Notes: a model not told the origin generated them from the letters alone. 64,000 bases of DNA from Clostridia bacterium (GCA_017435385.1 JAFSFB010000016.1:226347-290346); one strand, 5' to 3'; numbered from the stretch's first letter, positions 1-7,902 are shown. A program made the numbers and translations.

Positions 1-545
1 TCGGAAAGATATGAGCCGACCACTCTGCCCGAAATATCGTGGGGAGGAGTCATCTTACCAAGCTCGGTCGTACCGCCGTGATGAATCAGACAATGGCGGT
101 AGCTGACACCGCTGTAAAAAGCAAACTCATCGTTTCCGAAATACTCCTGCACGGTCTTGATGATTTCAGCCGCCTCTGCAGTTGAAATGTCGCCTGCCGA
201 ATAGTCAAGCATGGTTTTTTCGTCATAATTTTCCTCATCGCTGAGAGTTACGATGTTGCAGCGCAGAGCCACATCGTCATCAGCCATATTAACGCCGATG
301 CTGACAGCCTCGAGGGGTGAGCGACCCGTATAGCAGATTTTGGGATCATAGCCGAGAACGCTGAGGTTGGCAACATCGCTGCCGGGCTTCAGACCGTCGG
401 CAACCGTTCTGACAAGACCTACCCTGCCCTTTTGCGCCATCGAATCGAAGACGGGCTTTTTCGCAAGCTCCATCGGAGTTTTTCCGTCAAGTGCGGGAAC
501 GGCATAGTCCGCCATTCCGTCATAAAGTATTACCGCATATTTCAT
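1..545 (-). CDS. Cofactor-independent phosphoglycerate mutase-like protein (ApgM family), C-terminus missing
   Basis: Translated from the ATG at 543-545 on the minus strand, this is the N-terminal 181 residues of an archaeal-type 2,3-bisphosphoglycerate-independent phosphoglycerate mutase. The start MKYAVILYDGMADY carries the metal-binding D-G-x-x-D. The segment PGSDVANLSVLGYDP holds the conserved serine of the alkaline-phosphatase fold that is transiently phosphorylated. Known members convert 3-phosphoglycerate to 2-phosphoglycerate in glycolysis; in several clostridia the same family is annotated as an alternative homoserine kinase, and the sequence alone does not separate the two. A ribosome site (GGAAGGATG) precedes the start. 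The gene lies 20 bp downstream of dcd in the same direction and runs off the left edge. Confidence 0.88.
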   Translation of the reverse strand, partial: MKYAVILYDGMADYAVPALDGKTPMELAKKPVFDSMAQKGRVGLVRTVADGLKPGSDVANLSVLGYDPKICYTGRSPLEAVSIGVNMADDDVALRCNIVTLSDEENYDEKTMLDYSAGDISTAEAAEIIKTVQEYFGNDEFAFYSGVSYRHCLIHHGGTTELGKMTPPHDISGRVVGSYLS

Positions 546-565
546 ATTATCATCCTTCCGTAGGG

Positions 566-1105
566 TTAATCATTTAACTCTTTATCCATAAATACCCTTG
601 AGCCCGTTGCACCCTTCTGTCCCTGATATTTTCCTCTGTAGGGATTGAGTGCTTTTTCATCCATTTTCGCAAAAACAAGCTGACCGACTCTGCGACCCGC
701 TTTAAGCTCTATAGCACAACGGTTTGCATTGAACAATTCAAGCGTTATCTCGCCCTTGAATCCGGGGTCAACCCAGCCTGCGTTCTGAATGAAAAGACCC
801 ATTCTGCCGAGTGAGCTTCTGCCTTCAACAAAAGCGGTCAGGTCATCGGGCAGTTCAAAATATTCCATTGTTGTTGCAAGAACAAACTGACCGGGAAGCA
901 ACACATAGGTATCGGTTTCAATTGTTTCATATTCTATTTTGTCTTCAAGGTTTATTATGCCTTTTGATGAATCTTTTACGATACTGAATGTGTTTCCCAA
1001 GCGGATATCGATACTCGCAGGCTGAATCTGAGCAGACTCAATCGGTTCTGCAACAAGGGTTCTCTCTTCGAGCATTTTTATTAATGTTTTATCTGATAAA
1101 ATCAT
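566..1105 (-). CDS. dcd: dCTP deaminase
   Basis: The 179-residue product matches dCTP deaminase, which converts dCTP to dUTP for thymidylate synthesis. Visible signatures are the substrate-binding GRSSLGRMGL near residue 95, the segment AGWVDPGFKGEITLEL with the catalytic glutamate near residue 120, and the glycine-rich C-terminal GQKGATGSR that closes over the triphosphate. It is slightly shorter than the E. coli enzyme (193) and lies in the range of both monofunctional enzymes and the bifunctional DCD/DUT type that goes straight to dUMP. Which one it is cannot be decided by eye. It sits between the transposase gene and the mutase-like gene, all leftward, and is probably co-transcribed with them. 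Confidence 0.93.
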   Translation of the reverse strand: MILSDKTLIKMLEERTLVAEPIESAQIQPASIDIRLGNTFSIVKDSSKGIINLEDKIEYETIETDTYVLLPGQFVLATTMEYFELPDDLTAFVEGRSSLGRMGLFIQNAGWVDPGFKGEITLELFNANRCAIELKAGRRVGQLVFAKMDEKALNPYRGKYQGQKGATGSRVFMDKELND

Positions 1106-1119
1106 AATTTACTCCTTGA

Positions 1120-1617
1120 TCAATAATCTTCACCTTTATTAAGCAACCACTTATAAGGGTTTTCTTCAATGTATTCCCATACCTCTTCATAACCCTCAAC
1201 AGAATCAATAACTCTGTCAAAGTATGAATCTTGCCAGATTGATTGACCGATTTCTTTGGTAACCATTGTTTTCAGTGATCGCACAACGGTATGCAGTGTA
1301 GGGCGGGATGCCTTCATCCCGCCGTCATCGCAAAGCGATGAATCAAACAACAAAAGCAAGTGAATATGATTTGGCATAATCACATAATTTTCAACTTTTA
1401 TGCTCTCATAGGCTTTTTCAATGTTTAAAATATATTTCTCCGCAACTCTTCCGATTTGAGAAAGAATTGTTTGCGGCGGGATGTGGGCATCCCGCCCTAC
1501 ATCGACCGAACCCAACAAATGCTTCTTATTCCTCACACAAATTGTTACAAAGTAACACCCGTTCTGACTGTAATCATAATTTTTCAGTCTGGGATGCTTT
1601 CTTTCAGGCAAACTCAT
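1120..1617 (-). CDS. REP-associated tyrosine transposase (RAYT, IS200/Y1 type)
   Basis: A 165-residue Y1-transposase-like protein of the RAYT group, single-copy domesticated relatives of IS200/IS605 transposases that nick single-stranded DNA at REP palindromes. The HUH-type histidine pair is NHIHLL (residues 84-86). The nucleophilic tyrosine is in WQDSYFDRVI (Tyr132), followed by the typical YIEENPYKW near the C-terminus. The gene starts one base after the ttcA stop, so it is embedded in the housekeeping operon with no promoter of its own and no clear ribosome site. Residues 39-50 and 97-110 are not typical of the fold and are encoded by two copies of a 28-bp palindromic element in opposite orientation (see the repeats). 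The reading frame is intact and the catalytic residues are present. Confidence 0.88.
   Translation of the reverse strand: MSLPERKHPRLKNYDYSQNGCYFVTICVRNKKHLLGSVDVGRDAHIPPQTILSQIGRVAEKYILNIEKAYESIKVENYVIMPNHIHLLLLFDSSLCDDGGMKASRPTLHTVVRSLKTMVTKEIGQSIWQDSYFDRVIDSVEGYEEVWEYIEENPYKWLLNKGEDY
1297..1324 (-). repeat. REP-like palindrome, copy 1, inside the RAYT gene
   Basis: A 28-bp element containing a perfect 9-bp stem (GGCGGGATG / CATCCCGCC) with loop CCTT, flanked by TGTAG on one side. It is the inverted counterpart of the element at 1474-1501; the two agree at 26 of 28 positions and differ only in the loop. It adds codons for part of residues 97-110 without shifting the transposase frame. Confidence 0.85.
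1474..1501 (+). repeat. REP-like palindrome, copy 2, inside the RAYT gene
   Basis: Second copy of the 28-bp element, inverted relative to 1297-1324. The stem is GGCGGGATG / CATCCCGCC with loop TGGG and flank CTACA. It encodes part of residues 39-50 (around VGRDAHIPP) in the opposite reading sense from copy 1, so the same DNA element yields two unrelated peptides in one protein. Confidence 0.85.
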
Positions 1618-1618
1618 A

Positions 1619-2329
1619 TCAATACCCGTTTACGCCTTTTCTCTGCATTGCACCGAGGATCTTTTCACGGACATTGCCGTATTTTTTCTCGAGGGAGCTG
1701 AGGAACTCCTTGACCTCCTGCCTTTCGGTCGTTCCGTCGGCAGGACATTTGCTTTTGATAACGGGCAGATCTTCTTTTCTGACCACCCTTGCGCAGTCGC
1801 TTTCCCTTGCAAAGATCATCGGTCTTATCATATAGATATCCTTGCGTGAAAGATATGTCACGGGCATGAAGCAATCGAGCGTTCCGCCGTTGAATAAATT
1901 CATTATGAATGTTTCGGCAACATCATCGAGATGATGTCCGAGCGCAATTTTGTTGCAGCCTGCCGCCTTCGCCGCATCGTGAAGCGCACCTCTGCGCATT
2001 CTGGCGCAAAGACTGCAGGGATTTGATTCCTTGCGGATATCGAAAATAACCTCTGCAAGCTGAGTTCTTTTTATAATATATTCAACATCAAGCTTTTCGC
2101 ACAGCTTTTCTATTTCCGAATAATCGGCATCCTCACCGCCGAAACGGGGATCGAGCGTTATTGCGACAAGCTCGAATTTTGCAGGATAAAACATGCGCAG
2201 ATTTGCCATCGCCGCAAGAAGCGCCATGGAATCCTTTCCGCCCGAAACTCCGACGGCAATTCTGTCGCCCTCAGCTATCATTTCATATTGCTCGCAGGCG
2301 GAGCGCATATAGCTTAAAAGTTTTTGCAT
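1619..2329 (-). CDS. ttcA: TtcA-like tRNA 2-thiocytidine synthetase (PP-loop ATPase)
   Basis: A 236-residue PP-loop ATPase. The adenylation loop SGGKDS is at residues 29-34. CSLCARMRRGAL gives the CxxC pair, SKCPADG a third cysteine, and GHHLDDVAET is the second family motif. TtcA enzymes bind an iron-sulfur cluster through three cysteines and thiolate cytidine 32 of certain tRNAs. The three cysteines favour TtcA over TilS. Clostridial genomes carry several TtcA-like paralogues, so the exact tRNA target is inferred. The ATG is preceded by AAGGTGGAGCT, and the gene follows ymdB by 9 bp in the same leftward transcript. Confidence 0.83.
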   Translation of the reverse strand: MQKLLSYMRSACEQYEMIAEGDRIAVGVSGGKDSMALLAAMANLRMFYPAKFELVAITLDPRFGGEDADYSEIEKLCEKLDVEYIIKRTQLAEVIFDIRKESNPCSLCARMRRGALHDAAKAAGCNKIALGHHLDDVAETFIMNLFNGGTLDCFMPVTYLSRKDIYMIRPMIFARESDCARVVRKEDLPVIKSKCPADGTTERQEVKEFLSSLEKKYGNVREKILGAMQRKGVNGY

Positions 2330-2338
2330 AGCTCCACC

Positions 2339-3109
2339 TTATTCTATCGTCACGGGCTCGATGCTGACGACCTTGCCCGTCTTGTTTTCAATTTCAAAAA
2401 TACATCCGTTCATCATGCATTCGCCCTCTGCGGTATCAAACCTTGCAGGCATGCTCGTTTTAAGCCACTCGATCGAAATCTCGGGCTTGACTCCGAGAAC
2501 GGAAACCCTGGGACCCGTCATGCCGATATCGGTTATATATGCCGTACCCCTGGGCATGATCGTCGCATCGGCTGTCATGACATGGGTATGCGTTCCGAAA
2601 ACGGCACTCACCCTGCCGTCAAGATAATATCCGAGTGCTTTTTTCTCTGCGGTTGCCTCTGCATGGAAATCAACAAGAATGATTCTGCAGTCCGACAGCT
2701 TCGGGATAATTTCGTCGGCAACGGCAAACGGATTGTCACATCTGTCCATATAAACATTGCCCATCAGATTGATAACTCCGACCTTGACAAAGCCCATGTC
2801 AATAACGGCATAGCCCTTGCCGGGGTTGTTTTTGTTGAAGTTTGCAGGTCTGATGATACTCTCGCTTTCGTCAAGCATGTCATACATTTCTTTTCTGCGG
2901 AAAACATGATTTCCCGTTGTCAGAAAATCAACGCCGCTGTCAAAAAGATATTGCGCCGAAAAAGGAGTTATTCCGTTACCGACCGCCGAATTTTCGCCGT
3001 TTGCGATGCAAAGGTCTATGCCCTTGACCTTCTTGAACGAAGGAAGAGCAGAACGCAGAAATTCACATCCCTTTGATGAAACAACATCGCCGATAACTAA
3101 AATATTCAT
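2339..3109 (-). CDS. ymdB: YmdB family metallophosphoesterase
   Basis: A 256-residue calcineurin-like enzyme of the YmdB family. The start MNILVIGDVVSSKG carries the first metal ligand; GENSAVGNGI, TGNHVFRRKE and the late FGTHTHVMTAD supply the remaining asparagine and histidine ligands. B. subtilis YmdB hydrolyses 2',3'-cyclic nucleotides and influences biofilm and motility decisions. As in many Firmicutes it lies directly downstream of the RNase Y gene, which fits a shared role in RNA turnover and its signals. There is a 53-bp gap to rny and a 9-bp gap to ttcA, so one transcript is likely. Confidence 0.92.
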   Translation of the reverse strand: MNILVIGDVVSSKGCEFLRSALPSFKKVKGIDLCIANGENSAVGNGITPFSAQYLFDSGVDFLTTGNHVFRRKEMYDMLDESESIIRPANFNKNNPGKGYAVIDMGFVKVGVINLMGNVYMDRCDNPFAVADEIIPKLSDCRIILVDFHAEATAEKKALGYYLDGRVSAVFGTHTHVMTADATIMPRGTAYITDIGMTGPRVSVLGVKPEISIEWLKTSMPARFDTAEGECMMNGCIFEIENKTGKVVSIEPVTIE

Positions 3110-3162
3110 TGATACTCCTTAAAGCAATTCAAGGGACTGCAGGTGCAGCCCCTTGGAAAAAT

Positions 3163-4716
3163 TTATTTTGCGAAATCGATGGATCTGCTTTCTCTGATAA
3201 GATGAACTTTGATCTGACCGGGATATTCCATGCTTTCCTCGATCTTCTTTGCAACATCACGGGCAAGAAGAACCATCTTGTCATCATTAACGATTTCGGG
3301 CTTGACCATGATACGGACCTCACGGCCTGCCTGAATTGCAAATGAACGCTCAACACCTTCAAACGAAGTTGCGATTTCTTCGAGCTTTTCAAGACGCTTG
3401 ATATAGTTCTGAACATCCTCTCTTCTTGCACCGGGTCTTGCGGCTGAGATTGCATCCGCAGCCTGAACAAGACATGCAACAAGTGTTTTTGCCTCAACCT
3501 CACCGTGATGAGCCTTGATGGCATGAAGAATGTTTTCGTTTTCCTTATATCTCTTTGCGAATTCTACGCCGAGATCAACATGCGAGCCTTCCATTTCGTG
3601 GTCAAGAGCCTTACCGATATCATGAAGAAGACCTGCTCTTTTAGCGGTTTTGACATCGGTGCCAAGTTCCGAAGCCATAAGACCTGCAATATAGGAAACT
3701 TCAAGAGAATGGTTGAGCACGTTCTGACCGTAGCTCGTTCTGTATCTGAGCTTACCGATAAGCTTGACGATTTCGGGATGAACATTGTTGACACCTGCAT
3801 CGATGAGAGCATGCTCACCTGTCTGTTTGATGGTCTGTTCAACCTCACGCTTTGCTTTTTCGTACATCTCTTCAATTCTTGCGGGATGGATTCTGCCGTC
3901 GGCAATAAGCTTTTCGAGAGTAAGTCTTGCGATTTCTCTGCGGACGGGATCGAAGCTCGAAACCGTGATCGCCTCGGGAGTATCGTCAATGATAAGGTCA
4001 ACGCCCGTTATCATTTCGAGAGTTCTGACATTTCTGCCTTCACGGCCGATGATTCTGCCCTTCATTTCATCGTTGGGCAGAGCAACAACGGAAACCGTTG
4101 CCTCGGCGGCATGGTCAGCAGCACAGCGCTGAATAGCGGTTGTGATGATCTCTCTTGCGAGCTGATCGCAGTCATCCTTTGTTTTTGCTTCATATTCCTG
4201 AATCTTGATTGCCTTCTCGTGGTCAAGCTCATCATCAAGAGTCTTGAGAATATAATCCTTTGCCTGTTCCTTTGTGAAGCCCGAGATTCTTTCGAGCATA
4301 TCGAACTGGCTCTTTTTGATGCTTTCGATCTCTTCAAGGCGTTCCTCAGCGTTTTTGATCTTGCCGTTGAGGACCTCCTCTTTCTTTTCAAGGTTATCGC
4401 TCTTTTTATCAAGAGTTTCTTCTTTCTGGGTTATGCGGCGCTCCATGCGCTGAACTTCATTTCTTCTTTCACGGAGCTCTTTTTCAGTTTCCGTTCTCTG
4501 CTTGTGAATTTCATCCTTAGCTTCGAGAATGGCTTCCTTTTTCTTTGCCTCTGCCGCTGCAATGGCATCGCTGACGATCTTGTTTGCTTCCTGCTCAGCG
4601 GAGCCGATAGCCGCCTCGGCAACCTTCTTCCTATGTAAACCGCCGAGCACGAAGCCGATAACAACACCGACAACAAGCGTAACGGCAGCAATAAGAATAG
4701 CTAACCAGAGTTCTAT
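3163..4716 (-). CDS. rny: Ribonuclease Y, apparent AUA start codon
   Basis: RNase Y is the membrane-anchored endoribonuclease that starts mRNA decay in Firmicutes. From residue 1: a hydrophobic anchor ([20 protein letters not shown]), a long charged coiled coil to about residue 200, a KH domain ([13 protein letters not shown]) and an HD domain with [12 protein letters not shown] and HHGEVE. The anchor is in frame only if translation begins upstream of the first ATG/GTG-type codon. The only codon correctly spaced from the strong site AAGGAGGA (4723-4730) is ATA at 4714-4716; an in-frame stop lies just 5' of the site. Starting at GTG 4650 would delete the anchor, which I reject. A sequencing error (ATG to ATA) is possible. 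First gene of the leftward operon. Confidence 0.88.
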   Translation of the reverse strand: MELWLAILIAAVTLVVGVVIGFVLGGLHRKKVAEAAIGSAEQEANKIVSDAIAAAEAKKKEAILEAKDEIHKQRTETEKELRERRNEVQRMERRITQKEETLDKKSDNLEKKEEVLNGKIKNAEERLEEIESIKKSQFDMLERISGFTKEQAKDYILKTLDDELDHEKAIKIQEYEAKTKDDCDQLAREIITTAIQRCAADHAAEATVSVVALPNDEMKGRIIGREGRNVRTLEMITGVDLIIDDTPEAITVSSFDPVRREIARLTLEKLIADGRIHPARIEEMYEKAKREVEQTIKQTGEHALIDAGVNNVHPEIVKLIGKLRYRTSYGQNVLNHSLEVSYIAGLMASELGTDVKTAKRAGLLHDIGKALDHEMEGSHVDLGVEFAKRYKENENILHAIKAHHGEVEAKTLVACLVQAADAISAARPGARREDVQNYIKRLEKLEEIATSFEGVERSFAIQAGREVRIMVKPEIVNDDKMVLLARDVAKKIEESMEYPGQIKVHLIRESRSIDFAK

Positions 4717-4875
4717 GCGAATTCCTCCTTTACATTATATTTGCAGTTTTCGCAGACTGCATAATGGGTTGCGGCATACTGCCGCAGAACGATAAAAACT
4801 ATCGGTTAAAATCAATAAATGGTGTATCGGGGTTCAAAAAAGACCCTCTTGGCACAATATAACACCATTGTATTA

Positions 4876-4904
4876 ATAGTATACTTTTAAAGGCACAATG
4901 TCAA
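4876..4904 (-). promoter_or_regulatory. Sigma-A-type promoter for rny-ymdB-ttcA operon
   Basis: On the minus strand TTGACA (4899-4904), a 17-bp spacer and TACTAT (4876-4881). It lies about 160 bp upstream of the rny start, leaving a long 5' leader in which I see no known riboswitch. Confidence 0.6.
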
Positions 4905-4934
4905 GTTTTTTATCGATTTTTTATTAAATTTCTA

Positions 4935-4963
4935 TTGACTTTGAGAGTTTACGGTGATAAGAT
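4935..4963 (+). promoter_or_regulatory. Promoter for the thrS T-box transcript
   Basis: TTGACT (4935-4940), 17-bp spacer, TAAGAT (4958-4963), directly upstream of the T-box leader and back to back with the rny promoter. Confidence 0.65.
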
Positions 4964-4964
4964 A

Positions 4965-5212
4965 ATTTCAAATAGCAAAAATCGTTGAAGCAGAAGGCTG
5001 TTTGCAACGGCGTTTTCCCAGAGAGCCGCCCCTTGGCTGAAAAGGCGGCAAAACTCCGCATTCAGTTACCGCCTGCCGAGTGCCGCAAAAAAAGCGTGCC
5101 GTATCAGCTGCGTTAAAGCTGTCGAGAGCCGATTTTTTAATCGGAATTACGGGTGGAACCGTGGAGCTTATTATGCTTCATCCTGTTTTTTTGCAGGATG
5201 AAGCTTTTTTAT
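4965..5212 (+). ncRNA. T-box leader of thrS (threonine specifier ACC)
   Basis: A transcription-attenuating T-box. The stem I motif CAGAGAGCCGCC is followed by GGCTGAAAAGGCGG. The specifier codon ACC (5068-5070, Thr) lies just upstream of CCGAG. The T-box core ACGGGTGGAACCGTGG is at 5149-5164. Its bulge reads TGGA, so it would pair with an uncharged tRNA ending UCCA. The terminator is a perfect 11-bp stem (5175-5185 with 5194-5204) followed by a T-run. Uncharged tRNA-Thr should stabilise the antiterminator and turn on thrS. Confidence 0.92.
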
Positions 5213-5214
5213 TT

Positions 5215-5278
5215 TAGTGAAAAGTGAACGGTGAAAAAGTGAATAGTTAAGGGCGGGCTTCGCCCACACCCGATTATT
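5215..5278 (+). repeat. Dispersed intergenic repeat, copy A
   Basis: Tandem GTGAA-type heptads (AAGTGAA, GGTGAAA, AAGTGAATAGTT) followed by the hairpin GGGCGGGCTTCGCCCACACCC. It is homologous to 21001-21058 and, inverted, to 43069-43120. It begins immediately after the T-box terminator and ends before the thrS ribosome site. Confidence 0.8.
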
Positions 5279-5312
5279 ATATTGCTAAACATTCAGAAAG
5301 GACTGATTAAGT

Positions 5313-7259
5313 ATGATAAAAGTTACACTTAAAGGCGGTGTCGTCAAGGAATACGAAAACGGCACGACCGCTATGGAGATCACGAAGGATCTCGGCATGG
5401 GACTTTACAAGGCTGCATGCGTGTGCCGCATCAACGGCAAGGTTGCCGATCTGAGAACAGCTCTGAACGAGGACTGCGAGCTCGAAATCGTTACATTTGA
5501 CGATGCTGACGGCAAATGGGCACTCCGTCATACCGCATCTCATATTCTCGCTCAGGCAGTCAAAAGACTCTACCCTTCCGCAAAGCTTGCAATCGGCCCC
5601 GCAATCGACAACGGTTTTTACTATGATTTTGATGTTGATGTTCCCTTCACTCCCGAAGTTCTCGAAAAGATCGAAGCGGAGATGAAGAAGATAGTCAAGG
5701 AAGGTCTGCCTCTCGAAAGATATGAGCTTGATCCCGAAGACGCAATAAAGCTCATGGAAGAAAAGGGCGAGCCTTTCAAGGTTGAGCTCATCAAAGAGCA
5801 TTCCGACAACGGAGAAAAAATAACATTCTATAAGCAGGGCGAATTTGACGAGCTCTGCGCAGGTCCTCACATTCCCGACACAAGCAGAGTCAAGGCTTTC
5901 AAGCTGACCTCCTGCACGGGTGCATACTGGAGAGGCGATTCAAACAACAAGATGCTTCAGAGAGTTTACGGCACCGCCTTCACAAAGAAGGAGGATCTCG
6001 AGGCTCACCTTGCCGCAATCGAAGAGGCAAAGAAGCGTGACCATAACAAAATCGGCAGAGAGCTCGGCTATTTCACAACGGTTGACTCGATCGGTCAGGG
6101 ACTTCCCATTCTTATGCCCAAGGGTGCAAGAGTTGTTCAGCTTCTTCAGCGCTGGGTTGAAGATGTTGAGCAGGCAAACGGTTATCTGCTCACCAAAACG
6201 CCCCTCATGGCAAAGAGAGATCTTTACAGAATTTCGGGTCACTGGGATCACTACCGTGACGGCATGTTCATTCTCGGCGATCCCGATGACGAAGAGAAGG
6301 AATGCCTTGCTCTGCGTCCGATGACCTGCCCCTTCCAGTATCAGGTTTATCTCAACAGCGCAAGAAGCTACCGTGACCTTCCCATGCGTCTGGGTGAAAC
6401 CTCAACCCTTTTCCGCAACGAGGATTCGGGCGAAATGCACGGTCTTATCCGTGTCCGTCAGTTCACCATTTCCGAGGGACACCTTGTTCTCAGACCCGAT
6501 CAGCTTGAAGAAGAATTCAAGGGCTGTCTCAGCCTTTGCAAATATTTCCTCGGCACAGTCGGTATGCTCGACAAATGTACCTTCCGTTTCTCGCAGTGGG
6601 ATCCCAATAACACCGCAAAATATGAAGGTACGGCAGAGCAGTGGAACGCCGCACAGGAAACAATGGGTAAAATTCTTGACAACCTCAATGTTGACTATGA
6701 AATCGGTATTGACGAAGCCGCTTTCTACGGCCCGAAGCTTGACATTCAGTTCAAGAATGTTTTCGGAAAAGAAGACACCATCGTTACGATCCAGATAGAT
6801 ATGCTTCTTGCAGAAAAGTTCGGAATGTATTATGTTGACACAGACGGTCAGAAGAAGCTTCCCTATATCATCCACAGAACAAGCCTCGGCTGCTACGAAA
6901 GAACACTTGCTTATATTCTTGAAACATTTGCGGGAGCTCTCCCCCTCTGGCTCGCACCCGAGCAGATAAGACTTCTTCCCATTGCAGACCGTCATCACGA
7001 ATATGCAAAGGAAGTTGCCGCAAAGCTCGAAGCACTCGGCTTCAGAGTTACGGTTGACGACAGAAGCGAAAAGATCGGCTACAAAATCCGTGAAGCTCAG
7101 CTTCAGAAGATTCCCTATATGCTTCTCGTCGGTGACAAGGAAATCGAAGACGGCGCAGTTTCGATCCGCAAGAGAGGCGAAGGCGATCTCGGCGCAAAGA
7201 GCGTTGACGAATTCATCCGGAGCGCACTCGCCGATGTTGCTTCAAAGGTTATCTGGTAA
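5313..7259 (+). CDS. thrS: Threonyl-tRNA synthetase
   Basis: A full-length 648-residue ThrRS charging tRNA-Thr. In order: TGS domain (1-63), editing domain with HTASH (His73 and His77) and CAGPHIPDT, catalytic class II core, and C-terminal anticodon-binding domain. The zinc ligands of the active site are visible as cysteine in RPMTCPFQ, histidine in ISEGHLVL and histidine in IIHRTSLGC. The motif 2 loop reads LFRNEDSGEMHGLIRVRQFT, a variant of the E. coli HRYEMSG... form but with the arginines kept. The start has AGAAAGGACTG upstream. Control is by the T-box leader. The gene stands alone and ends at its own terminator. Confidence 0.97.
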   Translation: MIKVTLKGGVVKEYENGTTAMEITKDLGMGLYKAACVCRINGKVADLRTALNEDCELEIVTFDDADGKWALRHTASHILAQAVKRLYPSAKLAIGPAIDNGFYYDFDVDVPFTPEVLEKIEAEMKKIVKEGLPLERYELDPEDAIKLMEEKGEPFKVELIKEHSDNGEKITFYKQGEFDELCAGPHIPDTSRVKAFKLTSCTGAYWRGDSNNKMLQRVYGTAFTKKEDLEAHLAAIEEAKKRDHNKIGRELGYFTTVDSIGQGLPILMPKGARVVQLLQRWVEDVEQANGYLLTKTPLMAKRDLYRISGHWDHYRDGMFILGDPDDEEKECLALRPMTCPFQYQVYLNSARSYRDLPMRLGETSTLFRNEDSGEMHGLIRVRQFTISEGHLVLRPDQLEEEFKGCLSLCKYFLGTVGMLDKCTFRFSQWDPNNTAKYEGTAEQWNAAQETMGKILDNLNVDYEIGIDEAAFYGPKLDIQFKNVFGKEDTIVTIQIDMLLAEKFGMYYVDTDGQKKLPYIIHRTSLGCYERTLAYILETFAGALPLWLAPEQIRLLPIADRHHEYAKEVAAKLEALGFRVTVDDRSEKIGYKIREAQLQKIPYMLLVGDKEIEDGAVSIRKRGEGDLGAKSVDEFIRSALADVASKVIW

Positions 7260-7277
7260 ACATCATATTTCACGGGG

Positions 7278-7310
7278 CTGTCCCTTTTCGGGGCAGTCCT
7301 TTTCTTGTTT
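7278..7310 (+). terminator. thrS terminator
   Basis: Stem CTGTCCC / GGGGCAG (7278-7296, one G-U pair) followed by TCCTTTTCTTGTTTT. Confidence 0.7.
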
Positions 7311-7378
7311 TCAGTATTGGGTATACAGCAGAAAATCCCCCAAAGGCAAGAAACCTTTGAGGGATTTGGTATGCAGCT

Positions 7379-7540
7379 TTATTTCTTTTTCTCGTTGAAA
7401 TAAATAACAAATGCGCCCATGACGGCTACGGCAATAATAATTCCGAGGTCAACAAAGCCGTGCATAAGTTCAGCGCCGATAACCATACCGACATAACCCG
7501 CTATCAATGTAACAACAGCGGCAATAATAGCTTTGCCCAT
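7379..7540 (-). CDS. Small membrane protein (53 aa), unknown function
   Basis: A short gene beginning MGKAIIAAVVTLIAGYVGMV and ending FVIYFNEKKK. It has two hydrophobic segments (about residues 3-25 and 31-48) with a short loop between and a lysine-rich cytoplasmic-type tail. The start is supported by AAGGAGTGTGACAA just upstream. A hairpin (AAATCCC...GGGATTT, 7334-7368) serves as terminator. I do not recognise the family; glycine-rich two-pass proteins of this size are common and poorly characterised. It converges on thrS and is separate from it. Confidence 0.7.
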   Translation of the reverse strand: MGKAIIAAVVTLIAGYVGMVIGAELMHGFVDLGIIIAVAVMGAFVIYFNEKKK

Positions 7541-7631
7541 TTGTCACACTCCTTTTCAGATTTTTCTGTCAGGCATATTATATCATGAATCAAGTGAAAT
7601 TCCAATGAATTTCTTATTATACACCCCGGGC

Positions 7632-7693
7632 ATTTCACATGGCGAAGCCATATTTCACATGCGCAGCGTATTTCACAAATCCTGCAAGGGATT
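7632..7693 (+). repeat. Modular array of TTTCACA plus mini-hairpins
   Basis: Three consecutive units, each ATTTCACA followed by a different short palindrome: TGGCGAAGCCA, TGCGCAGCGTA and AATCCTGCAAGGGATT. It lies between the small membrane protein gene and the tRNA terminator. No reading frame explains it. Confidence 0.7.
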
Positions 7694-7710
7694 TATTTCG
7701 TTGAAAAAGA

Positions 7711-7736
7711 AAAGACAAGTCTTTCGACTTGTCTTT
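7711..7736 (-). terminator. Terminator of the tRNA-Met/tRNA-Glu transcript
   Basis: Perfect 10-bp stem AAAGACAAGT / ACTTGTCTTT with a T-rich tail on the minus strand, just downstream of tRNA-Glu. Confidence 0.8.
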
Positions 7737-7744
7737 CTTTTTCG

Positions 7745-7819
7745 TGGTGACCCGGACGGGACTCGAACCCGTGTTACCGCCGTGAAAGGGCGGTGTCTTA
7801 ACCGCTTGACCACCGGGCC
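7745..7819 (-). tRNA. tRNA-Glu (UUC), CCA encoded
   Basis: Cloverleaf on the minus strand. Acceptor stem GGCCCGG / CCGGGTC with one G-U pair, anticodon stem CCGCC / GGCGG with loop CTTTCAC (anticodon TTC), T-arm CGGGTTCGAGTCCCG, discriminator A and an encoded CCA. Confidence 0.95.
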
Positions 7820-7826
7820 AAAAATA

Positions 7827-7902
7827 TGGTAGCGGCAGTTGGATTTGAACCCACGACCTACCGGGTATGAACCGGTTGCTCTAGCCACTGAGCTATGCCG
7901 CC
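7827..7902 (-). tRNA. tRNA-Met (CAU), elongator type, CCA encoded
   Basis: Cloverleaf on the minus strand. Acceptor GGCGGCA / TGCCGCT, D-arm TAGCTCAGTGGCTAGAGCA, anticodon stem ACCGG / CCGGT with loop TTCATAC (anticodon CAT), T-arm GTGGGTTCAAATCCAAC, discriminator A, CCA encoded. The acceptor stem excludes initiator tRNA. A CAU tRNA that is lysidine-modified to read AUA is less likely but possible. Confidence 0.9.

Noticed and set aside
3505..4638. 377-codon open frame on the plus strand opposite rny
   Set aside because: Antisense shadow of RNase Y. It has no ribosome site, its composition follows the codon use of rny, and its product is not a known protein. The same applies to the long plus-strand frames opposite ymdB (2324-3076), the 3D-domain gene (10249-11130) and the large adhesin (57819-58637).
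7533..7888. Short open frames across the tRNA-Glu and tRNA-Met genes
   Set aside because: They are translations of tRNA sequence (endings such as GTRTRVTAVKG), a well-known source of false genes.
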